52,511 bases of DNA. It comes from an uncultured Lachnospiraceae bacterium (GTDB lineage: Bacteria > Bacillota > Clostridia > Lachnospirales > Lachnospiraceae). The stretch covers positions 1 through 52,511 of the forward strand of contig CANSTU010000016.1 of the NCBI GenBank assembly GCA_947650005.1, read 5' to 3'. Both the position numbers and the translations under genes were made by a program. Of this stretch, positions 1 to 8,594 are shown in pieces; position 1 is the first letter of the stretch, and every line of letters starts with the position of its first letter. Under the pieces are notes generated by a model, which saw only the letters and a list, made by a program, of their open reading frames with translations, was not told the origin of the DNA and did not search any database.

Positions 1-100
1 CTTCCCAGTCGGGCAATGGCCCTCCAGGGAAGCAGGTCTCATCTCCATGGCGCGAGATGCGGGTGGAAACATGGGACGGCTTGCGCGGCTCCTCCCGGGG
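1..100 (+). repeat. Interspersed hairpin repeat, copy R1 (cut by window edge)
   Basis: The first bases carry an inverted pair, CTTCCCAG and CTGGGAAGC-like CAGGGAAGC, followed by AGGTCTCATCTCCATGGC and CGAGATG. The same words recur in the loop of the large inverted repeat near 31.4 kb and, more divergently, just after the M18 gene (1554-1640). The copy starts outside the window. No reading frame is conserved between copies, so this is a structured DNA or RNA element rather than a gene fragment. Confidence 0.6.
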
Positions 101-145
101 CGCTTCTCTCCTGGCCGTTTATGTGTTTGTCCTGCCCAAAGCGGT

Positions 146-159
146 TATAATGATTGACA
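146..159 (+). promoter_or_regulatory. Possible promoter elements before the M18 gene
   Basis: A TATAAT hexamer (146-151) is followed directly by TTGACA (154-159). Neither has a good partner at 16-18 nt: the -35 candidate for the TATAAT is weak, and only a poor TAAGCT follows the TTGACA at 17 nt. A GC-rich hairpin (GCCGCC/GGGCGGC, about 204-220) sits in the leader. Treat as a candidate only. Confidence 0.3.
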
Positions 160-235
160 AGGGATATGAGATCAAATAAGCTTTTAAAGGAACGTACATT
201 GAAGGCCGCCTGCGGGCGGCAGAATGAGAGGAGAA

Positions 236-1543
236 ATGGATACGGAAAAGATTACGGAGGAGCTTTTGGATTTTATCGCACATTCTCCCACGGCCTTCCA
301 TGCCGTGGAGAATGTGCGCAGGCGGCTGGAGGAAGCAGGTTTTGAGAGAGCAGGGGAAAGGGCCGTTGATACGAAACAGACTGGCGGAAAATATTATATG
401 ACCAGAAACGATTCGTCCCTGATCGCATTCTACCTTCCGGAATGCGGGAAGGAGGGGCTTTCCGGTCTGCGGATCGTGGCTTCCCACAGTGATTCTCCCT
501 GCTTCAAAATAAAGGAAAATCCGGAAATGGATGTGGAAGGCCGCGCTGTGAAACTGAATACGGAGGCCTATGGCGGGACGATCCTGTCCTCCTGGCTGGA
601 TCGTCCCCTGTCCATAGCGGGCCGGCTGATCGTGGAGGAAGAAAGCGGAATGGCGGCACGGCTGATTGATTTTGACCGGGATCTATGCGTGATCCCCAAT
701 GTGGCCATTCATTTTAACCGGGAAATTAACAAGGGCTATGCCTATAATCCACAGGTGGACATGCTTCCTCTGTTTTCGACAAAGGAAGAGGGGACGGATG
801 CGTTTCGTCTGAAAAGCCTGTGTGCCAAAGAGGCCGGGGTGGAGGAAGAACGGATTCTGGCGTCGGATCTGTATCTGTATAGCAGGGAAAAAGGAAGGCG
901 GATGGGAGCGGCAGGAGAATTCATCGGTTCTCCCAGACTGGACGATCTGCAATGCGCCTTCGGTTCCCTGAAGGGATTTCTGGCCTCGCAGGAGGGCGGA
1001 GAGGAATCGAACTATGGAGCTGTTTATGCTCTGTTCGACAATGAGGAAATCGGCAGCGGGACGAAACAGGGGGCGGATTCTACCTTTCTTTCCGATACTG
1101 TTGATTGGATCTGTGATTTTCTGGGGCTTTTTGGAGGAGAAAAAAGAGCGTTGTTAGCGGGAAGCTTTCTGATATCCGCGGATAATGCCCATGCCGTCCA
1201 TCCTAATCATCCGGAAAAATCGGATCCCACAAACCGCCCCTTTATGAATGGAGGTATCGTGCTGAAATTCCAGGGAAGCCAGAAGTATACCACAGATGCC
1301 TGGTCTGCGGCGGTGGTTCGGGGGCTGTGCAGGAAGGAAGGGATTCCCTGCCAGAACTTTGCCAACAGGGCAGACGTGCCGGGCGGCTCGACTTTGGGAA
1401 ACCTATCTGCCCGCCATGTGGCCGTGCCTGCGGCCGATATCGGGTTGGCCCAGTTGGCCATGCATTCCGCGTTTGAAACGGCGGGAGAGAAGGATACGGC
1501 ATATCTCGTTTCCTTCTGCCGGGCTTTTTTTGCAGGACGCTAG
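236..1543 (+). CDS. apeB: M18 family aminopeptidase
   Basis: Cytosolic zinc aminopeptidase of the M18 (aspartyl aminopeptidase) family, which removes N-terminal residues, often acidic ones, from peptides. Visible family motifs are HSDSP in the first third (metal-binding His-x-Asp), a central DNEEIGSGTKQGADS block with the catalytic and metal-binding acidic residues, and SADNAHAVHPNHPEK before the C-terminal domain. About 435 residues matches the family. There is no signal peptide or membrane segment. An in-frame ATG at 224 lacks a ribosome site. The ATG at 236 follows AGAGGAG, although that spacing is short; its product starts MDTEKITEEL, as usual for clostridial members. It appears monocistronic, and a hairpin repeat follows the stop codon. 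Confidence 0.93.
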   Translation: MDTEKITEELLDFIAHSPTAFHAVENVRRRLEEAGFERAGERAVDTKQTGGKYYMTRNDSSLIAFYLPECGKEGLSGLRIVASHSDSPCFKIKENPEMDVEGRAVKLNTEAYGGTILSSWLDRPLSIAGRLIVEEESGMAARLIDFDRDLCVIPNVAIHFNREINKGYAYNPQVDMLPLFSTKEEGTDAFRLKSLCAKEAGVEEERILASDLYLYSREKGRRMGAAGEFIGSPRLDDLQCAFGSLKGFLASQEGGEESNYGAVYALFDNEEIGSGTKQGADSTFLSDTVDWICDFLGLFGGEKRALLAGSFLISADNAHAVHPNHPEKSDPTNRPFMNGGIVLKFQGSQKYTTDAWSAAVVRGLCRKEGIPCQNFANRADVPGGSTLGNLSARHVAVPAADIGLAQLAMHSAFETAGEKDTAYLVSFCRAFFAGR

Positions 1544-1549
1544 GACAGC

Positions 1550-1645
1550 CTTACATTCCGACGAGCCCTGGATGTTTCCCGGCTGGTGCGTATCCCCCCC
1601 CTGGGAAGCAGGTCTTGTGTGTCTATAGGGCATGCTTCTGCGCTG
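1550..1645 (+). repeat. Interspersed hairpin repeat, copy R2
   Basis: Beginning about 10 nt after the M18 stop, this segment shares with the 31.4-kb copy the order ACATTCCGAYGAGCCCTGGATG, then a TTCCC(A/G)G arm, a variable loop, and CTGGGAAGCAGGTCT. The inner stem is preserved although the loop has changed, which suggests selection for, or copying of, a folded element. It may end M18 transcription, but no T-run follows. Confidence 0.55.
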
Positions 1646-1769
1646 GCATGAGAAGCGCCTGGATGTATGACTGCAAAGCTTAGAAAAAACGAAGGCTATG
1701 GAAATCCACAAAAAGAGAGATGAGAAATTGTGCGAAATGCCCATAGTTATAAGATTTGCATGGAAAAAG

Positions 1770-1798
1770 TTGTAAAAATTCCTGAAAACCGCTATAAT
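1770..1798 (+). promoter_or_regulatory. Sigma-A promoter for the PRTase gene
   Basis: TTGTAA (1770-1775) and TATAAT (1793-1798) are separated by exactly 17 nt. The gene starts about 80 nt downstream. Confidence 0.75.
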
Positions 1799-1886
1799 AG
1801 AAGCAGGCTGCAGCGCAAAGCTGCAAAAATGTGAGGGCGTGGGTGCATGTTTGGGGAAATGTGTATCCGGGCGGGAAGGAGACGAT

Positions 1887-2528
1887 ATGGAAAATAAGGT
1901 GATGAAGTTTTACTCGAGGGCCGGGGCCAACATTATACTGAGGGCAATTCCGGGGCATTTTGCGACAAGTCACTCCCATATCAATTATTACGTGGATATG
2001 ACCGGGCTGAAAACGAGACGTTCGGAGGCTGCGGCGGTGGGAAAGGCATTTGTCCAGAGGCTTCCCGTGGATACCGTAGTGGATACCATCGTCTGCCTGG
2101 ACGGCTGTGAAGTAATCGGCGCCTATGTGGCGGAAGAGCTGGAGAGGGGAAATTTCCCTTCCATGAACCAGCACCAGACGGTCTATGTGGTGACGCCGGA
2201 GTTCAACATGAATAACCAGATGATTTTTAGGGACAACCTGACCGGTGCGATTCAGAATAAGAATATCGTGCTCCTGCTTGCCACCGCCACGACGGGGATG
2301 ACGCTGCACCGAAGTCTGAATTGTATCCAATATTACGGGGGGAACGTCCAGGCGATCTTTTCCGTATTCAGCGCGGTAAAATCCATCCAGGGAATCAACG
2401 TGGAATCTATGTTCGATACCAGCGACGTCCCAGGATATCAAGCCTATGAGCCCTATAACTGCCCGCTGTGCAAGGGAAAACAGAGACTGGATGCCATGGT
2501 AAACGGATACGGATATTCCAAACTGTAA
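1887..2528 (+). CDS. Phosphoribosyltransferase-fold protein (orotate PRTase-like)
   Basis: About 213 residues, resembling proteins annotated as orotate phosphoribosyltransferase-like in Lachnospiraceae. The type I PRTase pattern is visible: a segment around residues 63-85 (VDTVVDTIVCLDGCEVIGAY) for the first half of the fold, and IVLLLATATTGMTL (127-140) where the PRPP loop should be. In active enzymes that loop has two acidic residues before the small-residue turn (DD-x-x-TTG type); here they are Ala-Thr, so catalysis is doubtful. The C-terminus has a CPLC pair (192-195). The ATG at 1887 follows AAGGAG at 5 nt and is preferred over one at 1839. It has its own promoter and terminator. It may be a PRPP- or nucleotide-sensing protein rather than an enzyme. 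Confidence 0.72.
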   Translation: MENKVMKFYSRAGANIILRAIPGHFATSHSHINYYVDMTGLKTRRSEAAAVGKAFVQRLPVDTVVDTIVCLDGCEVIGAYVAEELERGNFPSMNQHQTVYVVTPEFNMNNQMIFRDNLTGAIQNKNIVLLLATATTGMTLHRSLNCIQYYGGNVQAIFSVFSAVKSIQGINVESMFDTSDVPGYQAYEPYNCPLCKGKQRLDAMVNGYGYSKL

Positions 2529-2538
2529 GAAAAGGCCA

Positions 2539-2580
2539 AAGAAGGGTCCGGCGCACTGGAACGTGCACCGGGCCCTTCTT
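2539..2580 (+). terminator. Terminator-like hairpin after PRTase gene
   Basis: Arms of 17 nt (2539-2555 and 2564-2580, AAGAAGGGTCCGG... pairing with ...CCGGGCCCTTCTT) with two mismatches or wobble pairs and an 8-nt loop. The T-tract is short, and the 11 nt before the arm hold only the tail after the stop codon. Confidence 0.7.
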
Positions 2581-2709
2581 CATTGGGCTTGGTATACAAA
2601 CGAAAGGAGGAACCGGCGCTGAGCGCTCCCGCCGGCGCATCCATGGCGCCTGGCAGCGTACGCAGGGGCCAAGAGGGCTAGATCATCCCAATGGCTGCCA
2701 TTTCTGGAT

Positions 2710-3960
2710 CTAACATGCAGTTTCCTTCATGGAGGTGACCTTCATGAACAGGAAGAATCCAATAAGAAAGGTGAAGATGAGTACGCCGATGCCGGTATTC
2801 ACGCTTCCTGTGGCCTGGCTGACCACGCCGATTAAGAAGGTTCCCAGGAAGGAAGCGCCTTTGCCGCAGATATCCAGGATGCCGAAGTACTCGCCGGATT
2901 TTTCAGCGGGGATGATCTTGGCAAAATAGGAGCGGGAGAGCGCCTGGATGCCGCCCTGGAACATGCCCACGCAGACGGCCAGGATCCAGAAGTGGAGCTG
3001 GCTGGACATGAACATGGCGAAAATGGTAATTCCCAGATAGGCGAAGATGCACACCCGAATCAGTTTTTCAGGGGAAATCTTTCCAGCTAGCCTGCCAAAC
3101 AAAATGGAGAAGGGGAAGGCCACGATTTGCGTTACCAAAAGAGCGATGAGCAGGCCGGTGGTGTCAAGTCCCAGAGCGGTGCCGTAGGCGGTGGCCATAT
3201 CGATGATGGTGTAGACGCCGTCAATGTAGAAGAAGAAGGAGAGGAGGAACAGGAAGGTCTTCTTTTCTTTCTTAATATTGCGAAACGTGCTGCCCAGGCG
3301 GCGGAAACTGTCGGCGATCATGGAAACGCCATGCTTGTTCTCGGCAAAGTGCCGCTGCCTGTAGTTTTTCAGGAGGGGCAGGGTTACCAGGACCCACCAG
3401 GCGGAGGTGATCAGGAAAGAGAACATCATGGCGGTGGGAAGGGAAAGGCCAAAGGCATCCGCACCCAGAACCAGGATCAGACAGAGAGCGAAGGGGATGC
3501 AGCTTCCGATATATCCCAGGCCATAGCCATAGGAGGATACCTGATCCATGCGTTCTTCGCTGGAAACGTCGATGAGCATGGAATCATAGAAGATCAGGCT
3601 GATGGAATAGCCTACTTTGGCCACGATATAGACCACCAGGAAAACCATCCAATGGCTGACGAAACCCAGAAGGGCACAACAGAATGCGCCCAGACAGAGG
3701 GCGGCGCAAAACAGGCGTTTCTTATAATTTTTATTGTCCGCCAGCGTTCCCAGAACCGGTCCGGAGACGGCAACAACGAGGGTTGCGATGGATGCCGCGT
3801 ATCCCCAGCTGGCCAGATAATCCACGGAGGAAACGCCTGCCAGATCTGCCAGATAATTAAAGTAGATGGGGATAATGGTGGATACCATGAGTATAAAAGC
3901 GGAATTCCCGATATCGTACAGGATCCAGCTCTTTTCCAGGGGGGTCAGTTTGAATTTCAT
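2710..3960 (-). CDS. UMF1-type MFS transporter
   Basis: Integral membrane protein of about 416 residues with twelve predicted hydrophobic segments. The N-terminus, KSWILYDIGNSAFILMVST, is typical of the UMF1/Atg22-like branch of the major facilitator superfamily (COG2270), whose substrates are mostly unknown; amino-acid or drug efflux is suggested for some members. An internal DNKNYKKR loop fits the cytoplasmic loop between TM2 and TM3. An upstream ATG would add 19 basic residues. The ATG at 3960 has an AGGAGG site and begins MKFKLTPLEKSW, so it is preferred. It lies 91 nt after the phospholipase-like gene on the same strand, perhaps as one transcript. Confidence 0.85.
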   Translation of the reverse strand: MKFKLTPLEKSWILYDIGNSAFILMVSTIIPIYFNYLADLAGVSSVDYLASWGYAASIATLVVAVSGPVLGTLADNKNYKKRLFCAALCLGAFCCALLGFVSHWMVFLVVYIVAKVGYSISLIFYDSMLIDVSSEERMDQVSSYGYGLGYIGSCIPFALCLILVLGADAFGLSLPTAMMFSFLITSAWWVLVTLPLLKNYRQRHFAENKHGVSMIADSFRRLGSTFRNIKKEKKTFLFLLSFFFYIDGVYTIIDMATAYGTALGLDTTGLLIALLVTQIVAFPFSILFGRLAGKISPEKLIRVCIFAYLGITIFAMFMSSQLHFWILAVCVGMFQGGIQALSRSYFAKIIPAEKSGEYFGILDICGKGASFLGTFLIGVVSQATGSVNTGIGVLIFTFLIGFFLFMKVTSMKETAC

Positions 3961-3998
3961 AAAATTCCTCCTTTTTTCGCGACGCTTGAAAATGGGGT

Positions 3999-4042
3999 CC
4001 CCTGCATGTTGCGGCACAAACGAAGACGTCCGGCCGCAGGGG
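3999..4042 (-). terminator. Weak hairpin between the two minus-strand genes
   Basis: CCCCTGC (3999-4005) pairs with GCAGGGG (4036-4042), and GCGGC/GCCGC lie inside. There is no T-run on the minus strand. It may attenuate read-through from the phospholipase-like gene into the MFS gene. Confidence 0.3.
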
Positions 4043-4051
4043 CTATTGGCT

Positions 4052-4843
4052 TTAGTTAAAACTACGCCTCAGGCAGTCTGCCAGCTGTTCCTGGCCGACG
4101 TCTCCTTCCTGGCAGGATTGGATGAGAAAACGGGCCAGGGGCAGAGCCTTGCGATAACAGCATAGCAGCTGCCGGTTACTTTCCCGGGCAGCGGGGACGG
4201 CATGGCGGCTGATGAGCAGCCCATGCAGGGATTCGGTATTCCCGCTCAGGGCGAGAGCGGTATGGATCAAGGCGCGTTTGGGCAGATGGGGAGCGATGAG
4301 AAGGCGGCTGCAGATGCGCATGGAGCGCAGGCACGTTAGCAGTTCCCCGGGGGAACGCGATGGAAAAAAGGCGGAGATGATCTCTGCGTTTCTTCTGGAT
4401 GGGTGGATGTGGCCTGCCGGAAAATGGGTGAGCGGGTTACGGCCGTCGTGGATCATCAGCTGACGGTCGAATTCCGATTCGATTTCCAGATGAGTAAGGC
4501 CGATTTCTCCGACCGCTTCTTCCACATAGGGATGGCAGGAAGCATCCAACGCAAAGTGGCACAGAAAACCGTACAGATAGGCACGGCCTTCTTCGGGATG
4601 GGCCAAATAGGGAAGAAGGCTCAAAGACGGCAGAAAAAAATCCTTGGCAGGCAGGCTGTGCATCCTGTGGCCAAGGCGGCTGACCCGGCTCTTTCCCAGC
4701 GGGTTATGGTAAAAAAAGAGGTCCGGTCCGTGCAGGCCGATATCGAACAGCTCACGGCAGGCAGATATGGTGCGTTGCTGGCTGGGATGCAGCTGTGAAA
4801 GGACATCCTGGCCGAAACGGTAATGGGCATAAGCGGCTGGCAT
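4052..4843 (-). CDS. Zinc-dependent phospholipase C family protein
   Basis: About 263 residues, similar to the N-terminal alpha-helical catalytic domain of zinc-dependent phospholipases C (Zn_dep_PLPC; alpha-toxin and PC-PLC). Histidines and acids occur in the expected order: AHYRFG at the N-terminus, HGPDLFFYH near residues 38-46, GHRMH, CHFALDASCHPYVEE in the middle, and THLEIESEFDR. These are candidate ligands of the three-zinc site. There is no export signal, so this resembles the widespread cytosolic clostridial members of unknown substrate, not a secreted toxin. The ATG at 4843 has an AAGGAG site; the longer frame to 4888 has none. Confidence 0.8.
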   Translation of the reverse strand: MPAAYAHYRFGQDVLSQLHPSQQRTISACRELFDIGLHGPDLFFYHNPLGKSRVSRLGHRMHSLPAKDFFLPSLSLLPYLAHPEEGRAYLYGFLCHFALDASCHPYVEEAVGEIGLTHLEIESEFDRQLMIHDGRNPLTHFPAGHIHPSRRNAEIISAFFPSRSPGELLTCLRSMRICSRLLIAPHLPKRALIHTALALSGNTESLHGLLISRHAVPAARESNRQLLCCYRKALPLARFLIQSCQEGDVGQEQLADCLRRSFN

Positions 4844-5178
4844 GGAAAAACTCCTTATCAGGTGTATTCGGGCAGTGCCGACGAGCAACGCGGGAAACTG
4901 ACCGGTATGGACTTAACGTGTACGCTATTAACATTATGCCATAGATCGCGGGAAAAAAACAGGGAAACCGTAATCTTTTTTCTTAAGAGATACAACACGC
5001 CTCACGGCCGAGCACAGAAAGACGTTTCAGATAGCAAAAACAGTGAGCCATTCAGAATGGGCGGCTCTTTTTGTGATTGCGTAATGATTGAACTTACGGT
5101 AAAATATTTTTAGTTCTAGGAAGTCCTGGTTTAGTCATAGAATTTAGTCATAGAATGAGGAAAGGCGGGCATGGCAGC
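4844..5178. other. Divergent intergenic region with terminator-like hairpin and small tandem duplication
   Basis: This separates the phospholipase-like gene from the island. GAGCC (5045-5049) pairs with GGCTC (5063-5067), followed by TTTTT, which resembles an orphan rho-independent terminator on the plus strand. The 13-mer TTTAGTCATAGAA is tandemly duplicated at 5130-5142 and 5143-5155. No convincing -35/-10 pair was found. The sudden change from GC-rich to AT-rich sequence near 5075 marks the likely edge of transferred DNA. Confidence 0.5.
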
Positions 5179-6846
5179 ATGATTTACACAGATGCGCAAC
5201 TGAAAGAAAAAATTGCTGAACTGATGGATTCTTTTGAAAATGAAGTGGTTGAATTCAAAGAAGCTAGAAGTAATTTTTCATTCAATGACATAGGAAAATA
5301 TTTCTCAGCCTTGAGTAATGAGGCGAATTTGCGTGGTTTGCCAGAGGCATGGTTGATTTTGGGGATATCGAATAGCAGAGAGTTTGTGGGAACAGAGTTT
5401 AGGAGGCAAGGTGGGCTTCAAAATTTGAAGAGGGAGCTTGTGAATGGTACAAATGAGAGATTGACGTTTATGGAAATCTATGAGATATCTATGAACGCAA
5501 GCAGAGTCATTGCATTCCAGATTCCGCCAGCAATACGGGGAATTCCAACTACATGGCAGGGAGCCGCTTATGCCAGAGAGCATGAATCGATTTCGCCGCT
5601 GCCAATGAATAAAGTGGACTCAATCAGAAGCCAGATTGGAATGGATTGGTCCAAGGAGATCGTGGAGGGCGCCACTCTGGATGACTTGGATTGGGAAGCT
5701 GTGAAACGGGCAAGAGAACTGTTTTCAAAACGGCAGAGTGACCGCAAAAAGGCACAGGAGATTTTGAATAAGCTGTCAGATGTGGAGGTATTGAATAAAG
5801 CAGGGATTACAATAAAGGGCAACATTACAAGAACAGCCCTCCTCCTTTTGGGAAAAAGTGAATCTCATTATTTTTTTGACGGTTTTATCCCGAGAATAAC
5901 ATGGTCGCTTTATAATGCGGACAATTCGGTAAAGACTTATGAGCATTTTGATATGCCGCTTTTATTAGCTGTTGACAAGGTTTATTCTAGAATTCGAAAT
6001 GTAAAGTACCGCTATATAGCGGGGCAGCAAACCTTGTTTCCGGATGAAGTTGATCAATATGAGCCGGAAATGATTAAAGAGATTCTTAATAATTGTATTG
6101 CGCATCAGGATTATCGGTTGAGAGGAAAAATAAACGTAGAGGAATTTGAGGACAAGCTTGTTTTTATCAATGAAGGTGGATTCATCCCAGAAACAATTGA
6201 GCAAGCGTTAGAACCTGGATATAAACCACCTTACTACCGCAATGTATTTCTGTGCAATGCTATGGTAAATTTGTATATGATTGATACAAATTCTATGGGA
6301 ATCCCCATGATGTACCAGATTCAAAGGGATAAGTGTTTTCCGCTGCCCACATATGATCTAGATACCATTAACAGGGTAAAAGTGACGGTGTATGGAAAAA
6401 TATTGGATAAAAATTATACACAGCTATTGTATTCTAATGGAGAGCTTGATATACCAACAGTATTTTTATTGGATAAGGTTCAAAAGAAAGAGACGATTCC
6501 TAAAGAGAGCTTTAAAGTTTTAAGGAAACAAGGATTAGTGGAGGGAAGATATCCAAATTTGTTTGTGGCTTTTAAGGTGGCAGATACCGTGGGGCAAAAG
6601 GCAGATTACATTCGGAATAAGGGATTGGATGATGATATATGTAAACAGTTGATTGTTAAAGCATTGGAGAAGATGGGAGAAGCAAGCAAACAGGATTTGA
6701 TGGAGATATTGGAAAAGGCGTTGCCGGAGGTGCTAACTGAGAACCAGAAATCAAAGAAGGTATCCAATCTTTTGCAGGCAATGAAAAAGGATGGGGTTAT
6801 TGCGGCAAAAGGGACAAATCGGTATGCGAAATGGTATTTAGTGTAA
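5179..6846 (+). CDS. AlbA_2 (Schlafen-like) / HATPase_c_4 domain regulator
   Basis: About 555 residues. The N-terminal part (VVEFKEARSNFSF, then SALSNEANLRG and WLILGIS) is an AlbA_2, or Schlafen-type, nucleic-acid-binding domain. The middle has the signature of HATPase_c_4 proteins (EILNNCIAHQDYRL, then EEFEDKLVFINEGGF), a GHKL-like ATP-binding fold. The end resembles a winged helix (KVSNLLQAMKKDGVIAAKG). Such proteins are usually called ATP-binding or transcriptional regulators, and many occur in defence loci. It is AT-rich and sits just upstream of the type I RM genes on the same strand, so it could regulate them. The ATG at 5179 gives MIYTDAQL after a weak AAAGG; an ATG at 5155 has no ribosome site. 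Confidence 0.8.
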   Translation: MIYTDAQLKEKIAELMDSFENEVVEFKEARSNFSFNDIGKYFSALSNEANLRGLPEAWLILGISNSREFVGTEFRRQGGLQNLKRELVNGTNERLTFMEIYEISMNASRVIAFQIPPAIRGIPTTWQGAAYAREHESISPLPMNKVDSIRSQIGMDWSKEIVEGATLDDLDWEAVKRARELFSKRQSDRKKAQEILNKLSDVEVLNKAGITIKGNITRTALLLLGKSESHYFFDGFIPRITWSLYNADNSVKTYEHFDMPLLLAVDKVYSRIRNVKYRYIAGQQTLFPDEVDQYEPEMIKEILNNCIAHQDYRLRGKINVEEFEDKLVFINEGGFIPETIEQALEPGYKPPYYRNVFLCNAMVNLYMIDTNSMGIPMMYQIQRDKCFPLPTYDLDTINRVKVTVYGKILDKNYTQLLYSNGELDIPTVFLLDKVQKKETIPKESFKVLRKQGLVEGRYPNLFVAFKVADTVGQKADYIRNKGLDDDICKQLIVKALEKMGEASKQDLMEILEKALPEVLTENQKSKKVSNLLQAMKKDGVIAAKGTNRYAKWYLV

Positions 6847-6885
6847 TCTTACATTAATACAGACAATTTAAATAAAGGCGGCCAG

Positions 6886-7134
6886 TTGGAGAACATTATC
6901 CAAAAGACAGTCCAAGGCACTGTGGAACTTACTCCTGTCCGGGATATGACCAACGAGCAGTTAAAGAAAATTATTCAGGAAATCAAGGTAAACAAGGACG
7001 GAAACGCAAATATTTACCTGCGTTTGTTCGGAGATTTCGGTTTAGATGTAAACGTTTTAATTTGTGACGACGAAACATATAGACTTTTTGAACGTCCGAT
7101 AAAACGGCTGATGGGAGTAGGAAGAAAACGATGA
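6886..7134 (+). CDS. Small protein of unknown function, TTG start, coupled to hsdM
   Basis: 82 residues with no domain recognised. The start is a TTG preceded by AAAGG at 7 nt, and no in-frame ATG exists near the beginning. The stop overlaps the hsdM start (ATGA), so translational coupling is likely. The sequence has an amphipathic region (MTNEQLKKIIQEIKVNK) followed by a strand-rich part with NIYLRLFGDFGLDVNVLIC. It could be a small regulator of the RM genes, or the C-terminal remnant of a longer protein such as a recombinase whose 5' part is gone. The tight coupling argues for a gene that is really translated. Confidence 0.55.
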   Translation: MENIIQKTVQGTVELTPVRDMTNEQLKKIIQEIKVNKDGNANIYLRLFGDFGLDVNVLICDDETYRLFERPIKRLMGVGRKR

Positions 7135-8594
7135 TTACAGGCTCGTTAAAAAACCAAATCGACAAAATATGGGATGACATGTATTCCTATGGGATTGCGA
7201 ATCCCTTGGTGGTGATTGAACAGCTTACCTATCTGTTTTTCATTAAATCTTTGGACGATGTTGAGACTGTGAATGAAAAAAGGGATGCCATGCTGGGCGT
7301 CTTTAGCGAACGCATCTTTCCGCAGGATGAGGAGGGACAGAAGCTTCGATGGAGTAAGTTTTGTAACCTGAAGGCGGAGGAAATATTTGATACGCTTAAT
7401 ACAAGGGTATTTCCGTTTATCAAAAAGCTGAAAACCGGCAAAAAGAGTGCGTATGCCCGTTATATGAAAGATGCTGCCTTTGCCCTGCCGAATGCATTGA
7501 TTACGGAAAAAGTGGTTACCGCCATCTCCGCGCTTCCGCTGAACGACCGCGATCTGAAAGGCGATCTGTATGAGTATATGATTTCCAAGCTGCAGTCCGC
7601 CGGCCGTATCGGGCAGTTCCGCACGCCGAGACACATCATTCAAATGATGGTACGTTTGATGGATCCCCAAATTACGGACTCCATTGTGGATCCGGCATGC
7701 GGAACGGGCGGCTTCCTTGTGGTTTCCGGGCAATACGTCCGTGAGCATAACGAGAAGACATTGCGTCTCGATAAGAAGGCGCTGGCACATTATCAGAACA
7801 CGATGTTCACCGGGTACGATACCGACCAGACCATGCTGCGCATTACCGCGATGAACACGACGCTTCACGGTATGGATAATGCGGATATTCGTTTCAACGA
7901 TTCGCTTTCAAAGAGCAATATGGACGAGGATAAATTTACGCTTGTGCTTGCGAACCCGCCCTTTAAGGGATCATTGGACGCAGATGCCATATCTACGAGC
8001 CTGACGAATGTCGTAAAGACGACCAAAACGGAATTATTGTTCCTGGCATTATTCCTCAGAATGCTGGATGCCGGCGGCCGCTGTGCATGTATCGTGCCTG
8101 ACGGCGTTTTGTTCGGGTCATCAAAGGCACATATAGCGATCCGCAGGGAGCTGATCGATAAGAATATACTTCAGGCAGTGCTTTCCATGCCTTCAGGTGT
8201 GTTTAAACCATACGCGGGAGTATCCACGGCTGTCCTGATTTTCACCAAAACAGGAACCGGCGGAACAGATCATGTTTGGTTTTACGATATGAAGTCCGAC
8301 GGATTCAGCCTGGATGATAAGCGGGAAGACCTGGGCGATGGCGGCGATATTGAGGATATCGTGGAACGTTTCCATCATCTGGATGCGGAATTAAGCCGTG
8401 AGCGCTCGGAGCAGAGTTTTATGATTCCTGCGGAGGAGATAAGAAAGAACAACTACGATCTTTCCATAAACAAATATAAAAAGATAGAGTATACGGCAAA
8501 GAAATATGCTCCCTCTTACGAGATCATGTCGGAGCTTTCCCATTTATATGAGGAGTTGGGGAAGGCGCTTTCGGAATTGGAGGGGCGATTATGA
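7131..8594 (+). CDS. hsdM: Type I restriction-modification system, N6-adenine methyltransferase subunit
   Basis: 487-residue modification subunit that methylates adenine in the bipartite site chosen by HsdS. AdoMet-binding motif I, DPACGTGGF, lies at residues 187-195, and catalytic motif IV, NPPF, at 275-278. The N-terminal region is the helical HsdM N domain that contacts HsdS. Length is normal. It overlaps the small upstream gene and hsdS by 4 nt each (ATGA in both cases), giving a coupled operon. Within the HsdM2-HsdS core it methylates host DNA; with HsdR the complex cuts unmodified DNA. All key motifs are intact, so activity is expected. Confidence 0.95.
   Translation: MITGSLKNQIDKIWDDMYSYGIANPLVVIEQLTYLFFIKSLDDVETVNEKRDAMLGVFSERIFPQDEEGQKLRWSKFCNLKAEEIFDTLNTRVFPFIKKLKTGKKSAYARYMKDAAFALPNALITEKVVTAISALPLNDRDLKGDLYEYMISKLQSAGRIGQFRTPRHIIQMMVRLMDPQITDSIVDPACGTGGFLVVSGQYVREHNEKTLRLDKKALAHYQNTMFTGYDTDQTMLRITAMNTTLHGMDNADIRFNDSLSKSNMDEDKFTLVLANPPFKGSLDADAISTSLTNVVKTTKTELLFLALFLRMLDAGGRCACIVPDGVLFGSSKAHIAIRRELIDKNILQAVLSMPSGVFKPYAGVSTAVLIFTKTGTGGTDHVWFYDMKSDGFSLDDKREDLGDGGDIEDIVERFHHLDAELSRERSEQSFMIPAEEIRKNNYDLSINKYKKIEYTAKKYAPSYEIMSELSHLYEELGKALSELEGRL

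Noticed and set aside
1680-2441. 253-codon minus-strand frame opposite the PRTase gene
   Set aside because: It is antisense to a gene with its own promoter, ribosome site and terminator, and its product resembles no known family.
3127-4059. 310-codon plus-strand frame opposite the UMF1-type transporter
   Set aside because: It is antisense to a well-supported membrane protein, and its composition (many Gly, Asp, Gln, His) is that of a shadow frame.
4052-4843. Secreted alpha-toxin-like phospholipase
   Set aside because: It has no signal peptide and no C-terminal PLAT domain, so it is the cytosolic type of unknown substrate.
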